Shown here in pieces: positions 1 through 7,119 of a stretch of 64,000 nt of DNA. A program made the position numbers and the translations under genes. The stretch is from Intestinibacter bartlettii (GTDB lineage: Bacteria > Bacillota > Clostridia > Peptostreptococcales > Peptostreptococcaceae): the NCBI RefSeq assembly GCF_000154445.1, contig NZ_DS499565.1. One strand, written 5' to 3'. Within the stretch, counting starts at the first letter, position 1. Each line of letters opens with the position of its first letter. Under the pieces are notes generated by a model that saw only the letters and a program-made list of their open reading frames with translations, did not search any database and had not been told where the DNA came from.

Positions 1-60
1 GATATAATAAAAAAAGTATTGAATAAACTTTTTAACGATGTTGATGAATATTCTTGTTAA
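1..60 (+). CDS. C-terminal end of a gene cut by the window edge
   Basis: The first frame is open from base 1 to a TAA at 58-60 and encodes 19 residues ending DEYSC. A new gene with its own ribosome site starts 19 bases later, which is what one expects after a real stop codon. The fragment is lysine- and asparagine-rich and too short to assign to a family. It could also be chance reading through non-coding DNA. Confidence 0.35.
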   Translation, partial: DIIKKVLNKLFNDVDEYSC

Positions 61-79
61 TTATAATTGGAGGTAGAGT

Positions 80-166
80 ATGGCAAAAATAGCTATAGCA
101 ATAGTATGTGTAATTCTTGGTGTTTACAATATTAGAAATTTATATAAACAAGATAGAATGAGATAA
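80..166 (+). CDS. 28-residue single-span membrane peptide, unknown function
   Basis: A short reading frame of 28 codons begins with ATG at 80, preceded by TTGGAGGT at 67-74, a strong ribosome site at good spacing. The product starts MAKIAIAIVCVILGVYNI, one hydrophobic span of about 15 residues, and ends in a basic, polar tail (NLYKQDRMR). It is followed within two bases by an intrinsic terminator. The gene is supported by the ribosome site, the membrane-like composition and the terminator. I do not recognise a family. It may be the last gene of the operon entering from the left edge. Confidence 0.6.
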   Translation: MAKIAIAIVCVILGVYNIRNLYKQDRMR

Positions 167-167
167 T

Positions 168-195
168 AAAAAGGAGGTTATAAAGCCTCCTTTTT
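168..195. terminator. Intrinsic terminator, usable from both sides
   Basis: A perfect 10-bp stem (AAAAAGGAGG / CCTCCTTTTT) with an 8-base loop lies between the 28-aa gene (plus) and the end of the ECF gene (minus). Both strands give a run of five T after the stem, so it can serve the converging genes. Confidence 0.85.
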
Positions 196-223
196 ATTTG
201 TTTTGTATATAATTTAGATATGA

Positions 224-748
224 TTATCTAATACATTTTTTTAATGCTTTAGCAACTGGAACACCTATTACTAATCCAACTACTATCTGAGTTATGTTCC
301 CTGGTATTGACATAACTGGAGATACCCAGTTTCCATATAAAATACCTTCTGTTGCATAGTAACCTGCTATCATCCATACTCCTGATACTAATATACCTGC
401 TATATTTACAAGCATATTGTTTCCTTCTCTTCCATTAGACCAAGCAATTTTTCCTATTATATATCCCATAATTCCTCTTACTACAAATGTAAATGGGGCC
501 CACATTGCCCATTCTGATAATAAATCAAATAAGCCCATTCCAAATGCCCCTGCTGCTGCTCCTTTTTTAGGTCCAAATACGATTGCTGCTATAAATAACA
601 TTGTATTACCTAAATGAACTAATCCTCCAGATGCTGCTATAGGTAATCTGATATTTATAAATCTTGTTGCAATATAAACTAATGCTATTAAAAGTGCTGT
701 TTCTACTAGGTCTTTAGTATTTACTTTTGTTTGTTGTGCTTGTTGCAT
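224..748 (-). CDS. ECF transporter S component (vitamin-type substrate-binding subunit)
   Basis: This 174-aa protein is highly hydrophobic with about five or six membrane spans, has a short polar N-terminus (MQQAQQTKVN) and carries a small-residue-rich segment (FGPKKGAAAGAFGMGLFDLL, residues 58-77) typical of S components of energy-coupling-factor transporters. S components bind a vitamin or metal and dock on a shared EcfA-EcfA'-EcfT module, which is not in this window. The ribosome site AAAGGGGAT precedes ATG at 748. The gene lies 95 bases downstream of a class V aminotransferase on the same strand. The substrate cannot be read from sequence; a B6 vitamer or a thiamin precursor is possible. 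Confident of family, not of substrate. Confidence 0.85.
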   Translation of the reverse strand: MQQAQQTKVNTKDLVETALLIALVYIATRFINIRLPIAASGGLVHLGNTMLFIAAIVFGPKKGAAAGAFGMGLFDLLSEWAMWAPFTFVVRGIMGYIIGKIAWSNGREGNNMLVNIAGILVSGVWMIAGYYATEGILYGNWVSPVMSIPGNITQIVVGLVIGVPVAKALKKCIR

Positions 749-801
749 TTTCTATCCCCTTTCTAATAAGTATTTTAAAATATAAATTATTGTAATTTTG
801 A

Positions 802-835
802 ATTACTGCTACTTTATTTCTAAAATAGCAGTAAT
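802..835 (-). terminator. Hairpin between the aminotransferase and ECF genes
   Basis: A perfect 10-bp inverted repeat (ATTACTGCTA / TAGCAGTAAT) with a 14-base loop follows the stop codon of the aminotransferase by nine bases. On the minus strand the T-run after it is weak (TCAAAATT), so it may be a leaky terminator or a processing/stability hairpin and not a full stop. Confidence 0.5.
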
Positions 836-843
836 CTATAATT

Positions 844-1998
844 TTATGCATTGTAATATTTATTAAATAATTCTACTAAATTTTTATCAGTTTTAAATCC
901 TAAATCTTTAAGTCCTAAGTCTATATAATTTAAAACAGGTACTATAGCTTCATATTTTGCATTTTCACCCATATGACCAATTCTAAGTATTTTACCAGTA
1001 TATTGGTTTAATGAAGTTGTCATAACTAAATTGTATTTTTCTAACAAATGTTTTACTAAGTTTCCTGCTCCAATCTCTTCATCAATGCATATAGCTGTGA
1101 CTGTATTTGAATATCCATTTTCTAAGAATAAATTAAGTCCATATTCTTTAACTGCTTTTCTTGTAGCATTTGCAATTTTTGCATGTCTATTATGTACGTT
1201 TTCTAGACCTTCTTCTAATATATTATCAAGTGCTACATCAAGCCCCATAATATCGCTTATTGGCATTGTATATGGGAACCATTTATCTCTATAATAATTT
1301 TCCCATATTGTTAAATTACAGTAGAAACCTATTATTGGTGTCTTTCTATTTTTCATAGCATTTTTAGCATCTTCACTGACAGATACCATAGTAAGTCCTG
1401 TTGGCGCTGAAATTGCCTTTTGTGAGCCACCACAAACTATATCTAATTGCCAATTATCTACTTCTATATTTTCTCCTACCATTGCTGCAACTGAATCAAC
1501 AACTGTAAGTATGTTGTATTTTTTTAGTAATGGGCATATTTTCGATAAATCATTTAAAACCCCTGTTGGAGTATCACAATGTACAACTGTAGCATATTTA
1601 AAGTCGTGATCTTTTTCTAGGAATTTTTCTAATTTGTCTACATCTATTTCTTTATTGTAATCATCAGAGAAGTAAACCACTTCCCCTCCATACATTTTTA
1701 CAAAGTCATCAAATCCTTTACCAAATATACCGTTATCTATTACTAAAACACGATCTCCATTTTCAGTAAGTGATGCACATGCTGCTTCTAATCCTAACAT
1801 CCCTTCACCACTTAATATATAGACATCATTTTTTGTTTTTAATATTTTTGCCATTTTATCGCAAGTATTTTTATAAAATTCGCAGAAGTCTAAATCTACA
1901 TCGGGATTTGTAGTTTTTTCTGCTCTTTTTAATCTTACATTTTCTCTAACTTCTGATGGTCCTGGTGTATAAACTATTTTATCGTTCATTTTATCCAT
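844..1998 (-). CDS. Class V aminotransferase, PLP-dependent (alanine-glyoxylate type)
   Basis: The 384-aa protein has the fold-type I layout of the alanine/serine-glyoxylate aminotransferase family: an N-terminal YTPGPSEVRENV, a substrate-side EGMLGLEAA near residue 65, the PLP aspartate in TVVDSVAAMVGE (about 166-177) and the Schiff-base lysine in CGGSQKAISAPTGL (K near 194). ATG at 1998 follows GGGGTGACA. Relatives include serine-pyruvate, ureidoglycine-glyoxylate and pyridoxamine-pyruvate transaminases, which cannot be told apart by eye. The downstream ECF S component on the same strand hints at salvage of a B-vitamin or amine, but this is inference. Family assignment is firm; substrate is open. 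Confidence 0.85.
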   Translation of the reverse strand: MDKMNDKIVYTPGPSEVRENVRLKRAEKTTNPDVDLDFCEFYKNTCDKMAKILKTKNDVYILSGEGMLGLEAACASLTENGDRVLVIDNGIFGKGFDDFVKMYGGEVVYFSDDYNKEIDVDKLEKFLEKDHDFKYATVVHCDTPTGVLNDLSKICPLLKKYNILTVVDSVAAMVGENIEVDNWQLDIVCGGSQKAISAPTGLTMVSVSEDAKNAMKNRKTPIIGFYCNLTIWENYYRDKWFPYTMPISDIMGLDVALDNILEEGLENVHNRHAKIANATRKAVKEYGLNLFLENGYSNTVTAICIDEEIGAGNLVKHLLEKYNLVMTTSLNQYTGKILRIGHMGENAKYEAIVPVLNYIDLGLKDLGFKTDKNLVELFNKYYNA

Positions 1999-2158
1999 AT
2001 TGTCACCCCTATATTTAACATATAAATTTGTATTGTATTGTTTATAACATTGAAAATAATTAAATTTCCACTATGTTTATAGAATAATTATATATTATAT
2101 CTATTTTATTTCAATATATTTTGTTATAAATTAGTAATTGTATGGGTTCAATTAAAAA

Positions 2159-2183
2159 CTGACTCCCTAATATAGAGAGTCAG
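2159..2183 (-). terminator. Terminator of the DUF4846 lipoprotein gene
   Basis: A 7-bp stem CTGACTC / GAGTCAG with an 11-base loop, followed on the minus strand by TTTTTAATT. It lies 26 bases after the stop of the lipoprotein gene. The plus strand also has a T-run. Confidence 0.8.
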
Positions 2184-2208
2184 CCTTTTTATTAAATTTA
2201 TTTATTTT

Positions 2209-3096
2209 TTAAAATCGTTTTAACTGGTCTTTTGAAAAAATCCATTCTGGTGTTCTTAAATTATCTCCAAAATCTAGGCTATACCATGGACTTAAATTAT
2301 CATCATTTGGATTTATAAGAAGCTGTGTTTGCTGAGCTGGCATATAGCTTTGTGCTAACATAAATACTTTTTGACCCGTACTTTTATTTTCAGCCATATC
2401 TACTACTATTACACAGTGTCCTGGAGAACCGCCTTTTATAAATACATCTCCTATCTGCATATCATCTACATCTACACTCTTTAACTCTTCATCTAAAGAT
2501 AATGTAGAACTATATGCAAAAACTAAATCCATATATTTTCTAAAAGTTGAATATGTATTACTTGGTTTTGCTCCTTTATAATATGAACATGAATTTTCCC
2601 CCACATTAATTCTATATCCTCTTCTCCATTTACTATACTCCGCTTTAAATCCATCTACAAATTCAAAACTTATCTCATCATATCTTTTGTTTTGATATAG
2701 ATATTCCGCTCTTAAAAGCATCACCGCATCTGCACATTGGTGCAAGTCCCTATCCCCTATATCTACATCAAATACGCTATCATATACATTCGCTTTGTCC
2801 TTTGTTCTTCCATCATAGTATTTAACTTTCTCGCCGTATTTTTCTAATTTGCTATTTCTTAAAAATTCCCCAAAACTATTTTCTTCTGTACTAACTCTTT
2901 CATATCCCTCTGGCACGTCATACCTTTCTTTTATCGTATTTTTATCTTTATGTACTGTAATAGTTTTATTTTTTTCATTATTGCTTATTGTATTACTTTG
3001 ACTGCTTGTACTTTTTTGATCTACTTCATTACTACATCCACAGCAAATACAAATAACTAAACATAAGATACAACTAATTATTTTGATTTTTTTCAT
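2209..3096 (-). CDS. DUF4846-family lipoprotein
   Basis: This 295-aa protein begins with a lipoprotein signal: a KK-rich start, a hydrophobic core and a cysteine-rich end (CGCSNEV) giving a likely lipobox Cys near residue 21. A serine/asparagine-rich linker follows. From about residue 55 it matches my memory of the DUF4846 family: YERV near 64-67, a central LHQCADAVMLLRAEYLY, and a late GDVFIKGGSPGHCVIVVDMA with Cys and His in a cysteine-peptidase-like context, then AQSYMPAQQ. The CxxxxxxL and GHCV segments resemble a permuted NlpC/P60-like fold, which is inference. ATG at 3096 follows GGGAGGGAG. The gene stands alone, divergent from rnz. Function unknown; cell-surface location likely. Confidence 0.75.
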   Translation of the reverse strand: MKKIKIISCILCLVICICCGCSNEVDQKSTSSQSNTISNNEKNKTITVHKDKNTIKERYDVPEGYERVSTEENSFGEFLRNSKLEKYGEKVKYYDGRTKDKANVYDSVFDVDIGDRDLHQCADAVMLLRAEYLYQNKRYDEISFEFVDGFKAEYSKWRRGYRINVGENSCSYYKGAKPSNTYSTFRKYMDLVFAYSSTLSLDEELKSVDVDDMQIGDVFIKGGSPGHCVIVVDMAENKSTGQKVFMLAQSYMPAQQTQLLINPNDDNLSPWYSLDFGDNLRTPEWIFSKDQLKRF

Positions 3097-3253
3097 AATA
3101 TCTCCCTCCCTATTTACTAATTCTATATTAAATGGTTAAAATATAGTTAAAAATAATGTTACAATATATAAAACTATTTATTTTACATATTATATAAAAT
3201 TTCTTAAAAATTTTTTAATATATTCTTTCAAATATTAATTTAAGGAGAAAAAA

Positions 3254-4171
3254 ATGATAGATTTAACTTTACTAGGCTGCGGAGGCAATGTACCTATGCC
3301 AAATAGATTTTTATCTTCCCTTTTTATAAATTATAAAGGTCGAAAAATGTTAATCGACTGCGGGGAAGGTACACAAATTGCTATGAAAAAATACAATTGT
3401 GGATTTAAAGCTATAGATTTAATACTGATAACTCATCTTCATGGAGATCATATAATAGGATTAATTGGACTTTTACAAACGATGGGCAATAGCGGAAAAA
3501 CTGACGATTTAACGATAGTTGGCCCCGTTGGTATAATAGATGCCATGAATGCTATAAAGGTTTTAGTTGAATACCTTCCATATAGGGTTTATGTTATTGA
3601 AAATCCAAAAGAAAAATTCAGTTTAGAACATGATATTTTAAAAGATATTGAGATATCCACAATAGATTTAGAACATTCTACTGAATGCATCGGATATAGC
3701 CTATATTTTAAAAGAAAGGCTAAATTTGATAGACAAAAAGCGATGTCTAATGAAATACCACAAATTTTATGGAAAAAGCTCCAAGAACAAGATACTGTAA
3801 TTTATAATGACAAAACATACTATTCAAGTATGGTTTTGGGAGATGAGCGAAAAGGTATAAAGCTGAGTTTTATAACAGATACTAGACCTACTTTTGAGAT
3901 ACCACAATTTATATACGGAAGTGATTTATTTATATGTGAAGGAATGTACGGCGATGATTTAGATATATCAAAAGCCGTTAAAAACAAACATATGACTTTT
4001 AGGGAAGCCGCTAGTCTTGCAAATGCTGGAAATGTAGATAAACTTCTTTTAACACACTTTAGTCCATCTATTGAAGAACCAAAAGATTTTGCCCATAATG
4101 CAACCAATCTATTTAAAGATACTATTATAGGTGAAGATGGACTGAGTTTAAGTTTATCATATAAAGATTAA
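3254..4171 (+). CDS. rnz: Ribonuclease Z, metallo-beta-lactamase fold
   Basis: RNase Z cuts tRNA precursors after the discriminator base to give the mature 3' end. The 305-aa protein starts MIDLTLLGCGGNVPMPNR and carries the zinc-binding HLHGDH at residues 61-66, the central EHSTECIGY, a late SFITDTRPT aspartate and a C-terminal LLTHFSPSI histidine, all in family order. AAGGAG sits upstream of ATG at 3254. In this organism the tRNA-Leu at 39144 encodes its CCA, so some tRNAs may not need this enzyme. A stand-alone gene, closed by a hairpin. Some proteins of this family act as phosphodiesterases or sulfatases, but the motif set here fits RNase Z best. Confidence 0.88.
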   Translation: MIDLTLLGCGGNVPMPNRFLSSLFINYKGRKMLIDCGEGTQIAMKKYNCGFKAIDLILITHLHGDHIIGLIGLLQTMGNSGKTDDLTIVGPVGIIDAMNAIKVLVEYLPYRVYVIENPKEKFSLEHDILKDIEISTIDLEHSTECIGYSLYFKRKAKFDRQKAMSNEIPQILWKKLQEQDTVIYNDKTYYSSMVLGDERKGIKLSFITDTRPTFEIPQFIYGSDLFICEGMYGDDLDISKAVKNKHMTFREAASLANAGNVDKLLLTHFSPSIEEPKDFAHNATNLFKDTIIGEDGLSLSLSYKD

Positions 4172-4177
4172 TTGTAT

Positions 4178-4219
4178 AAAAAAAGAATTGCTGAAATTAA
4201 AAATAGCAATTCTTTTTTT
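4178..4219. terminator. Bidirectional terminator between rnz and yhbY
   Basis: A stem AAAAAGAATTGCT / AGCAATTCTTTTT with a 12-base loop and T-runs on both strands, placed between two converging genes. Confidence 0.88.
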
Positions 4220-4263
4220 ATATTTAAAATATTAATATATTCTTTTTAATATAGTCAAATTAA

Positions 4264-4629
4264 CTATCTTCTAGATCTTTTAGTCGGTCTACCTTTTTTA
4301 GTAGTTCCTTCTTCTTGTACTTTTTTCTTAGCTACTTGACCTGGGAATAATATTTTAGGTTCTTCTAAATTTTTTCTGTATATTGTAAATTTAAAACCTA
4401 TAGCTTGAACGTATTCAGCTCTTAATGCATTGCATATTGCATTTGCAGTTTCTTTTGCGTCAAGTCCCGCAGTTTCAAGTATATTAACTTTAACTAGTTC
4501 TCTAGTGTCTAGCATATTATCTAATTGCTCTAAGAATCTTTCGTTTACACCGTCTTTACCTATTTGAGTTATAGGTTTCATAGTGTTAGCAAGAGATCTT
4601 AAGTAAGCTCTTTGTTTACTATTTAACAT
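4264..4629 (-). CDS. yhbY: YhbY/CRM-domain ribosome-assembly RNA-binding protein
   Basis: Residues 1-95 form the CRM (YhbY) domain that binds pre-50S particles: LNSKQRAYLRSLANTMKP, the loop IGKDG (usual family form GKxG) and the later LDAKETANAICNALRAE. The family is about 97 aa long; this one has 121 aa, with a basic C-terminal tail (KKGRPTKRSRR) that could add RNA contacts. AGGAGG precedes ATG at 4629. It lies 27 bases downstream of obg on the same strand, a common pairing of two ribosome-assembly factors. Assignment is confident. Confidence 0.93.
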   Translation of the reverse strand: MLNSKQRAYLRSLANTMKPITQIGKDGVNERFLEQLDNMLDTRELVKVNILETAGLDAKETANAICNALRAEYVQAIGFKFTIYRKNLEEPKILFPGQVAKKKVQEEGTTKKGRPTKRSRR

Positions 4630-4656
4630 TTCTTCCTCCTAATTTGTATTTGAATC

Positions 4657-5937
4657 TTAGTTGTAGAATTCAAATTCTATTTCGTATATCTTAACTGTAT
4701 CTCCGTCTTCTATGCCCATTTCTCTAAGTTTATCGAATACACCTTCGTTTTCCATAGTTTTTTGGAAGAATTGGATAGATTCCATATCTTCAAAGTCAAC
4801 AGAGTACATGATTCTTCTAAGTTTTTTACCAGTTACTACATAAACACCATCTTCATCTATTTCAACACTTAATCCTTCTTCAGCAGTGTTGTCAAGTTCT
4901 GGTCTGTAGTATTCTTCTTCTGATACTAATTCTATATCTTCTACTTCTTGAAGTAATTGTGAAGTATAAGCTATAACATCATCTACACCATCTCTAGTTG
5001 CAGCAGACATTTTGAATACTTTGTATCCTCTGTCTTCTAATGTCTTTTTAAAGTTTTCATAAACTGATTCATCGAATAATAAGTCAGCTTTATTTGCAAC
5101 TACTATTTGAGGTCTAGTAGATAATTTTTCGTTGTATAATTTTAATTCGTCGTTGATTTTATCGAAATCTTCTATTGGATCTCTTCCTTCAATTCCTGAT
5201 ATATCAACTACATGGATTAATACTTTTGTTCTTTCAACGTGTCTTAAGAAGTCGTGTCCAAGACCAACACCTTCTGCAGCACCTTCTATAAGTCCTGGTA
5301 TATCTGCAAGAACAAAGCTATCTCCGAAATTAGTTTTAACAACTCCTAAGTTTGGAGTTAATGTTGTAAAGTGGTAATTAGCTATCTTTGGTCTAGCTTT
5401 AGTTACTACTGATAGGAAAGTTGATTTTCCTACGTTAGGGAATCCTAATAGACCTACGTCTGCTATCATTTTAAGCTCTAGTATTACCCATCTTTCTTCA
5501 CCATCAGTTCCTGATTTTGCAAAACTTGGTGCTTGTCTTATAGCATTTGCAAAGTGTTGGTTTCCTTTTCCGCCTCTACCACCTTTTGCAACTACTGCTT
5601 CATCACCATCGTGTTTTAAGTCAGCTATTATTAAATTAGTAGCTTCGTCTCTTATTATTGTTCCTGGTGGAACTTTTAATACTAAATCTTCACCGTTTTT
5701 TCCTGCTTGTCTTTTTTTGCTTCCGTCTGCTCCTGGCTCACCTACATATTTCTTTTTGTATTTGAAATCCATTAAAGTTCTAAGACCTGTATCAACTTTG
5801 AAGATTATACTAGCTCCACGACCACCGTCTCCGCCGTCTGGGCCTCCTGCTGGAACATATTTTTCCCTTCTGAATGATACAGAACCATTTCCGCCGTTTC
5901 CTGCTTTTACGAATATTCTAGCCTTATCTATAAACAA
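4657..5937 (-). CDS. obg: GTPase Obg/CgtA, 50S assembly and stress
   Basis: Obg monitors late 50S assembly and links it to (p)ppGpp and growth state. The protein shows the glycine-rich Obg fold (residues 1-155, with GGPDGGDGGRG), the GTP-binding domain with P-loop GFPNVGKST (about 165-173), DIPG, and NKAD, then the C-terminal Obg/OCT domain. A GTG at 5946 overlaps the ribosome site AGGAGGTG and cannot be used well; a TTG at 5937, eight bases after GGAGG, gives the canonical start MFIDKARIFVKAG, so I place the start there (426 aa). A terminator separates it from rpmA upstream, so it probably has its own promoter and runs into yhbY. Confidence 0.95.
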   Translation of the reverse strand: MFIDKARIFVKAGNGGNGSVSFRREKYVPAGGPDGGDGGRGASIIFKVDTGLRTLMDFKYKKKYVGEPGADGSKKRQAGKNGEDLVLKVPPGTIIRDEATNLIIADLKHDGDEAVVAKGGRGGKGNQHFANAIRQAPSFAKSGTDGEERWVILELKMIADVGLLGFPNVGKSTFLSVVTKARPKIANYHFTTLTPNLGVVKTNFGDSFVLADIPGLIEGAAEGVGLGHDFLRHVERTKVLIHVVDISGIEGRDPIEDFDKINDELKLYNEKLSTRPQIVVANKADLLFDESVYENFKKTLEDRGYKVFKMSAATRDGVDDVIAYTSQLLQEVEDIELVSEEEYYRPELDNTAEEGLSVEIDEDGVYVVTGKKLRRIMYSVDFEDMESIQFFQKTMENEGVFDKLREMGIEDGDTVKIYEIEFEFYN

Positions 5938-6010
5938 GTCTTTCACCTCCTAAGTAATATTTTTAGTGTTTCCAAATTTAAGGTATATATTATTCAATTA
6001 AATTAAAACA

Positions 6011-6036
6011 AAAAGGAGTGTATATACACTCCTTTT
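6011..6036 (-). terminator. Terminator of the rplU-prp-rpmA operon
   Basis: A perfect 26-base palindrome (AAAAGGAGTGTA / TACACTCCTTTT with a TA centre) lies nine bases after the rpmA stop codon and is followed by TTGTTTT on the minus strand. It separates the ribosomal protein operon from obg. Confidence 0.85.
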
Positions 6037-6045
6037 CTTTTATAA

Positions 6046-6339
6046 TTATTCAGCAACTTCTACTACTGGATATATACTTACTTTTTTTCTTTTTTTGTCG
6101 TATCTTTCGAACTTAACAGTACCGTCTATTAATGCGAATAAAGTGTCATCTCCACCTTTACCTACATTAGTTCCTGGATGTATTTTAGTTCCTCTTTGTC
6201 TTACTATTATACTTCCTGCAGTAACTACTTGTCCGTCATATCTTTTAACACCTAATCTTTTTGATATAGAATCTCTACCATTTTTAGAAGACCCTACCCC
6301 TTTTTTAGATGCTAATAATTGTAAGTTCATGTTTAACAT
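6046..6339 (-). CDS. rpmA: Ribosomal protein bL27 with cleavable N-terminal extension
   Basis: bL27 reaches the peptidyl-transferase centre with its N-terminal tail. The 97-aa protein has the family core (SKNGRDSISKRLGVKRYDG, GSIIVRQRGTKIHPGTNVG). It starts MLNMNLQLLASKKG: the extra residues before ASKKG match the Firmicute extension that the protease Prp removes. In Staphylococcus aureus the site is LNLQFF/A; here the two Phe are Leu, so cleavage LQLL/A is inferred. The prp gene lies immediately upstream, which supports this. GGGGGTGACTCC precedes ATG at 6339. Confidence 0.97.
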   Translation of the reverse strand: MLNMNLQLLASKKGVGSSKNGRDSISKRLGVKRYDGQVVTAGSIIVRQRGTKIHPGTNVGKGGDDTLFALIDGTVKFERYDKKRKKVSIYPVVEVAE

Positions 6340-6352
6340 TTGGAGTCACCCC

Positions 6353-6673
6353 CTACTTTTTTAAGATTTTTATATTTTTCGGATATTGTCCTTTTATCAT
6401 TTCCATTGTTAACTTAAAGTGTTCGAATAATAAATCTGTTTTATCATTTAAACAACTTTCTTTTACTATGCATTCAATCATTCCTTCTTGCCCTATTTCA
6501 GACTCGAATTCGACTTTTGCAAGTAAGTTCAATGAGTTGTCCACACCAATCGCGTTAGATGTAACGGCAGAACAAACTATATCGTATCCATATTCAGCAT
6601 ACTCAGCATGTCCTTTTAGTGTGAAGCCTTTTAATCTGAAATCATCTGTGTAATGATATTTAATCTTTATCAT
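6353..6673 (-). CDS. prp: Ribosomal-processing cysteine protease Prp (YsxB family)
   Basis: Prp removes the N-terminal extension of bL27, an essential step in Firmicutes. The 106-aa protein carries the catalytic pair as GHA (H22) and DIVCSAVTSN (C34), which match the numbering known for S. aureus Prp. A TTG at 6685 is in frame, but it lies inside the ribosome site TTGGAGTG; ATG at 6673, six bases after GGAG, is the better start. It lies between rplU and rpmA, its usual location and next to its substrate. Confidence 0.93.
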   Translation of the reverse strand: MIKIKYHYTDDFRLKGFTLKGHAEYAEYGYDIVCSAVTSNAIGVDNSLNLLAKVEFESEIGQEGMIECIVKESCLNDKTDLLFEHFKLTMEMIKGQYPKNIKILKK

Positions 6674-6688
6674 GTTACACTCCAATTA

Positions 6689-7000
6689 CTAAGCGTTTAT
6701 AGATTCTATAACTAACTTAGTGTATGGTTGACGATGTCCTTGTTTTCTTCTGTAGTCTTTTTTAGCTTTGTATTTGTAAACTATTACTTTCTTAGCTTTT
6801 CCTTGAGCTACAACTTTAGCAGTTACAGTAGCACCTTCTACAACTGGAGCTCCAACAGTTAATCCGTTTTCACCAGCAACAGCTAATACTTGATCTAAAG
6901 TTACAACGTCACCTTCGTTAGCTTCTAATTTTTCTACGAATAATACATCACCTTGAGCAACTTTGTATTGCTTTCCACCTGTTTTAACTATAGCGTACAT
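6689..7000 (-). CDS. rplU: Ribosomal protein bL21
   Basis: bL21 binds 23S rRNA in the large subunit. The 103-aa protein starts MYAIVKTGGKQYKVAQGD and ends with the basic RNA-binding loop KAKKDYRRKQGHRQPYTKLVI, all standard for the family. AGGAGG precedes ATG at 7000. It is the first gene of the rplU-prp-rpmA operon and has the L21 leader directly upstream, so it is probably autoregulated through its own mRNA. Confidence 0.98.
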   Translation of the reverse strand: MYAIVKTGGKQYKVAQGDVLFVEKLEANEGDVVTLDQVLAVAGENGLTVGAPVVEGATVTAKVVAQGKAKKVIVYKYKAKKDYRRKQGHRQPYTKLVIESINA

Positions 7001-7082
7001 TCATATACACCTCCTCGGTCTCAAACTCGCCATTAAGGTACTTCCTTTCGAAAGTTTTTACCTTGTCTGTGCGGCATTACAG
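7001..7082 (-). promoter_or_regulatory. L21 leader (cis-regulatory RNA of rplU)
   Basis: The 5' leader of rplU on the minus strand contains AATGCCGCACAGACAAGG, a hairpin around CTTTCGAAAG, AGTACCTTAATGGCGAGTTTGAG and then AGGAGG. The GCCGC element, the short central hairpin and the GGCGAG segment are what I recall of the Firmicute L21 leader family, which precedes rplU and is thought to let the ribosomal protein control its own operon. Position directly before rplU supports the call. Boundaries are approximate. Confidence 0.75.
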
Positions 7083-7119
7083 TTATTAATAATACATGTT
7101 TTTTTATCAAAAGTCAATA

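Noticed and set aside
749..843. A riboswitch between the aminotransferase and the ECF gene
   Set aside because: Only a single 10-bp hairpin is present; there is too little conserved sequence for a thiamin, FMN or other known riboswitch.
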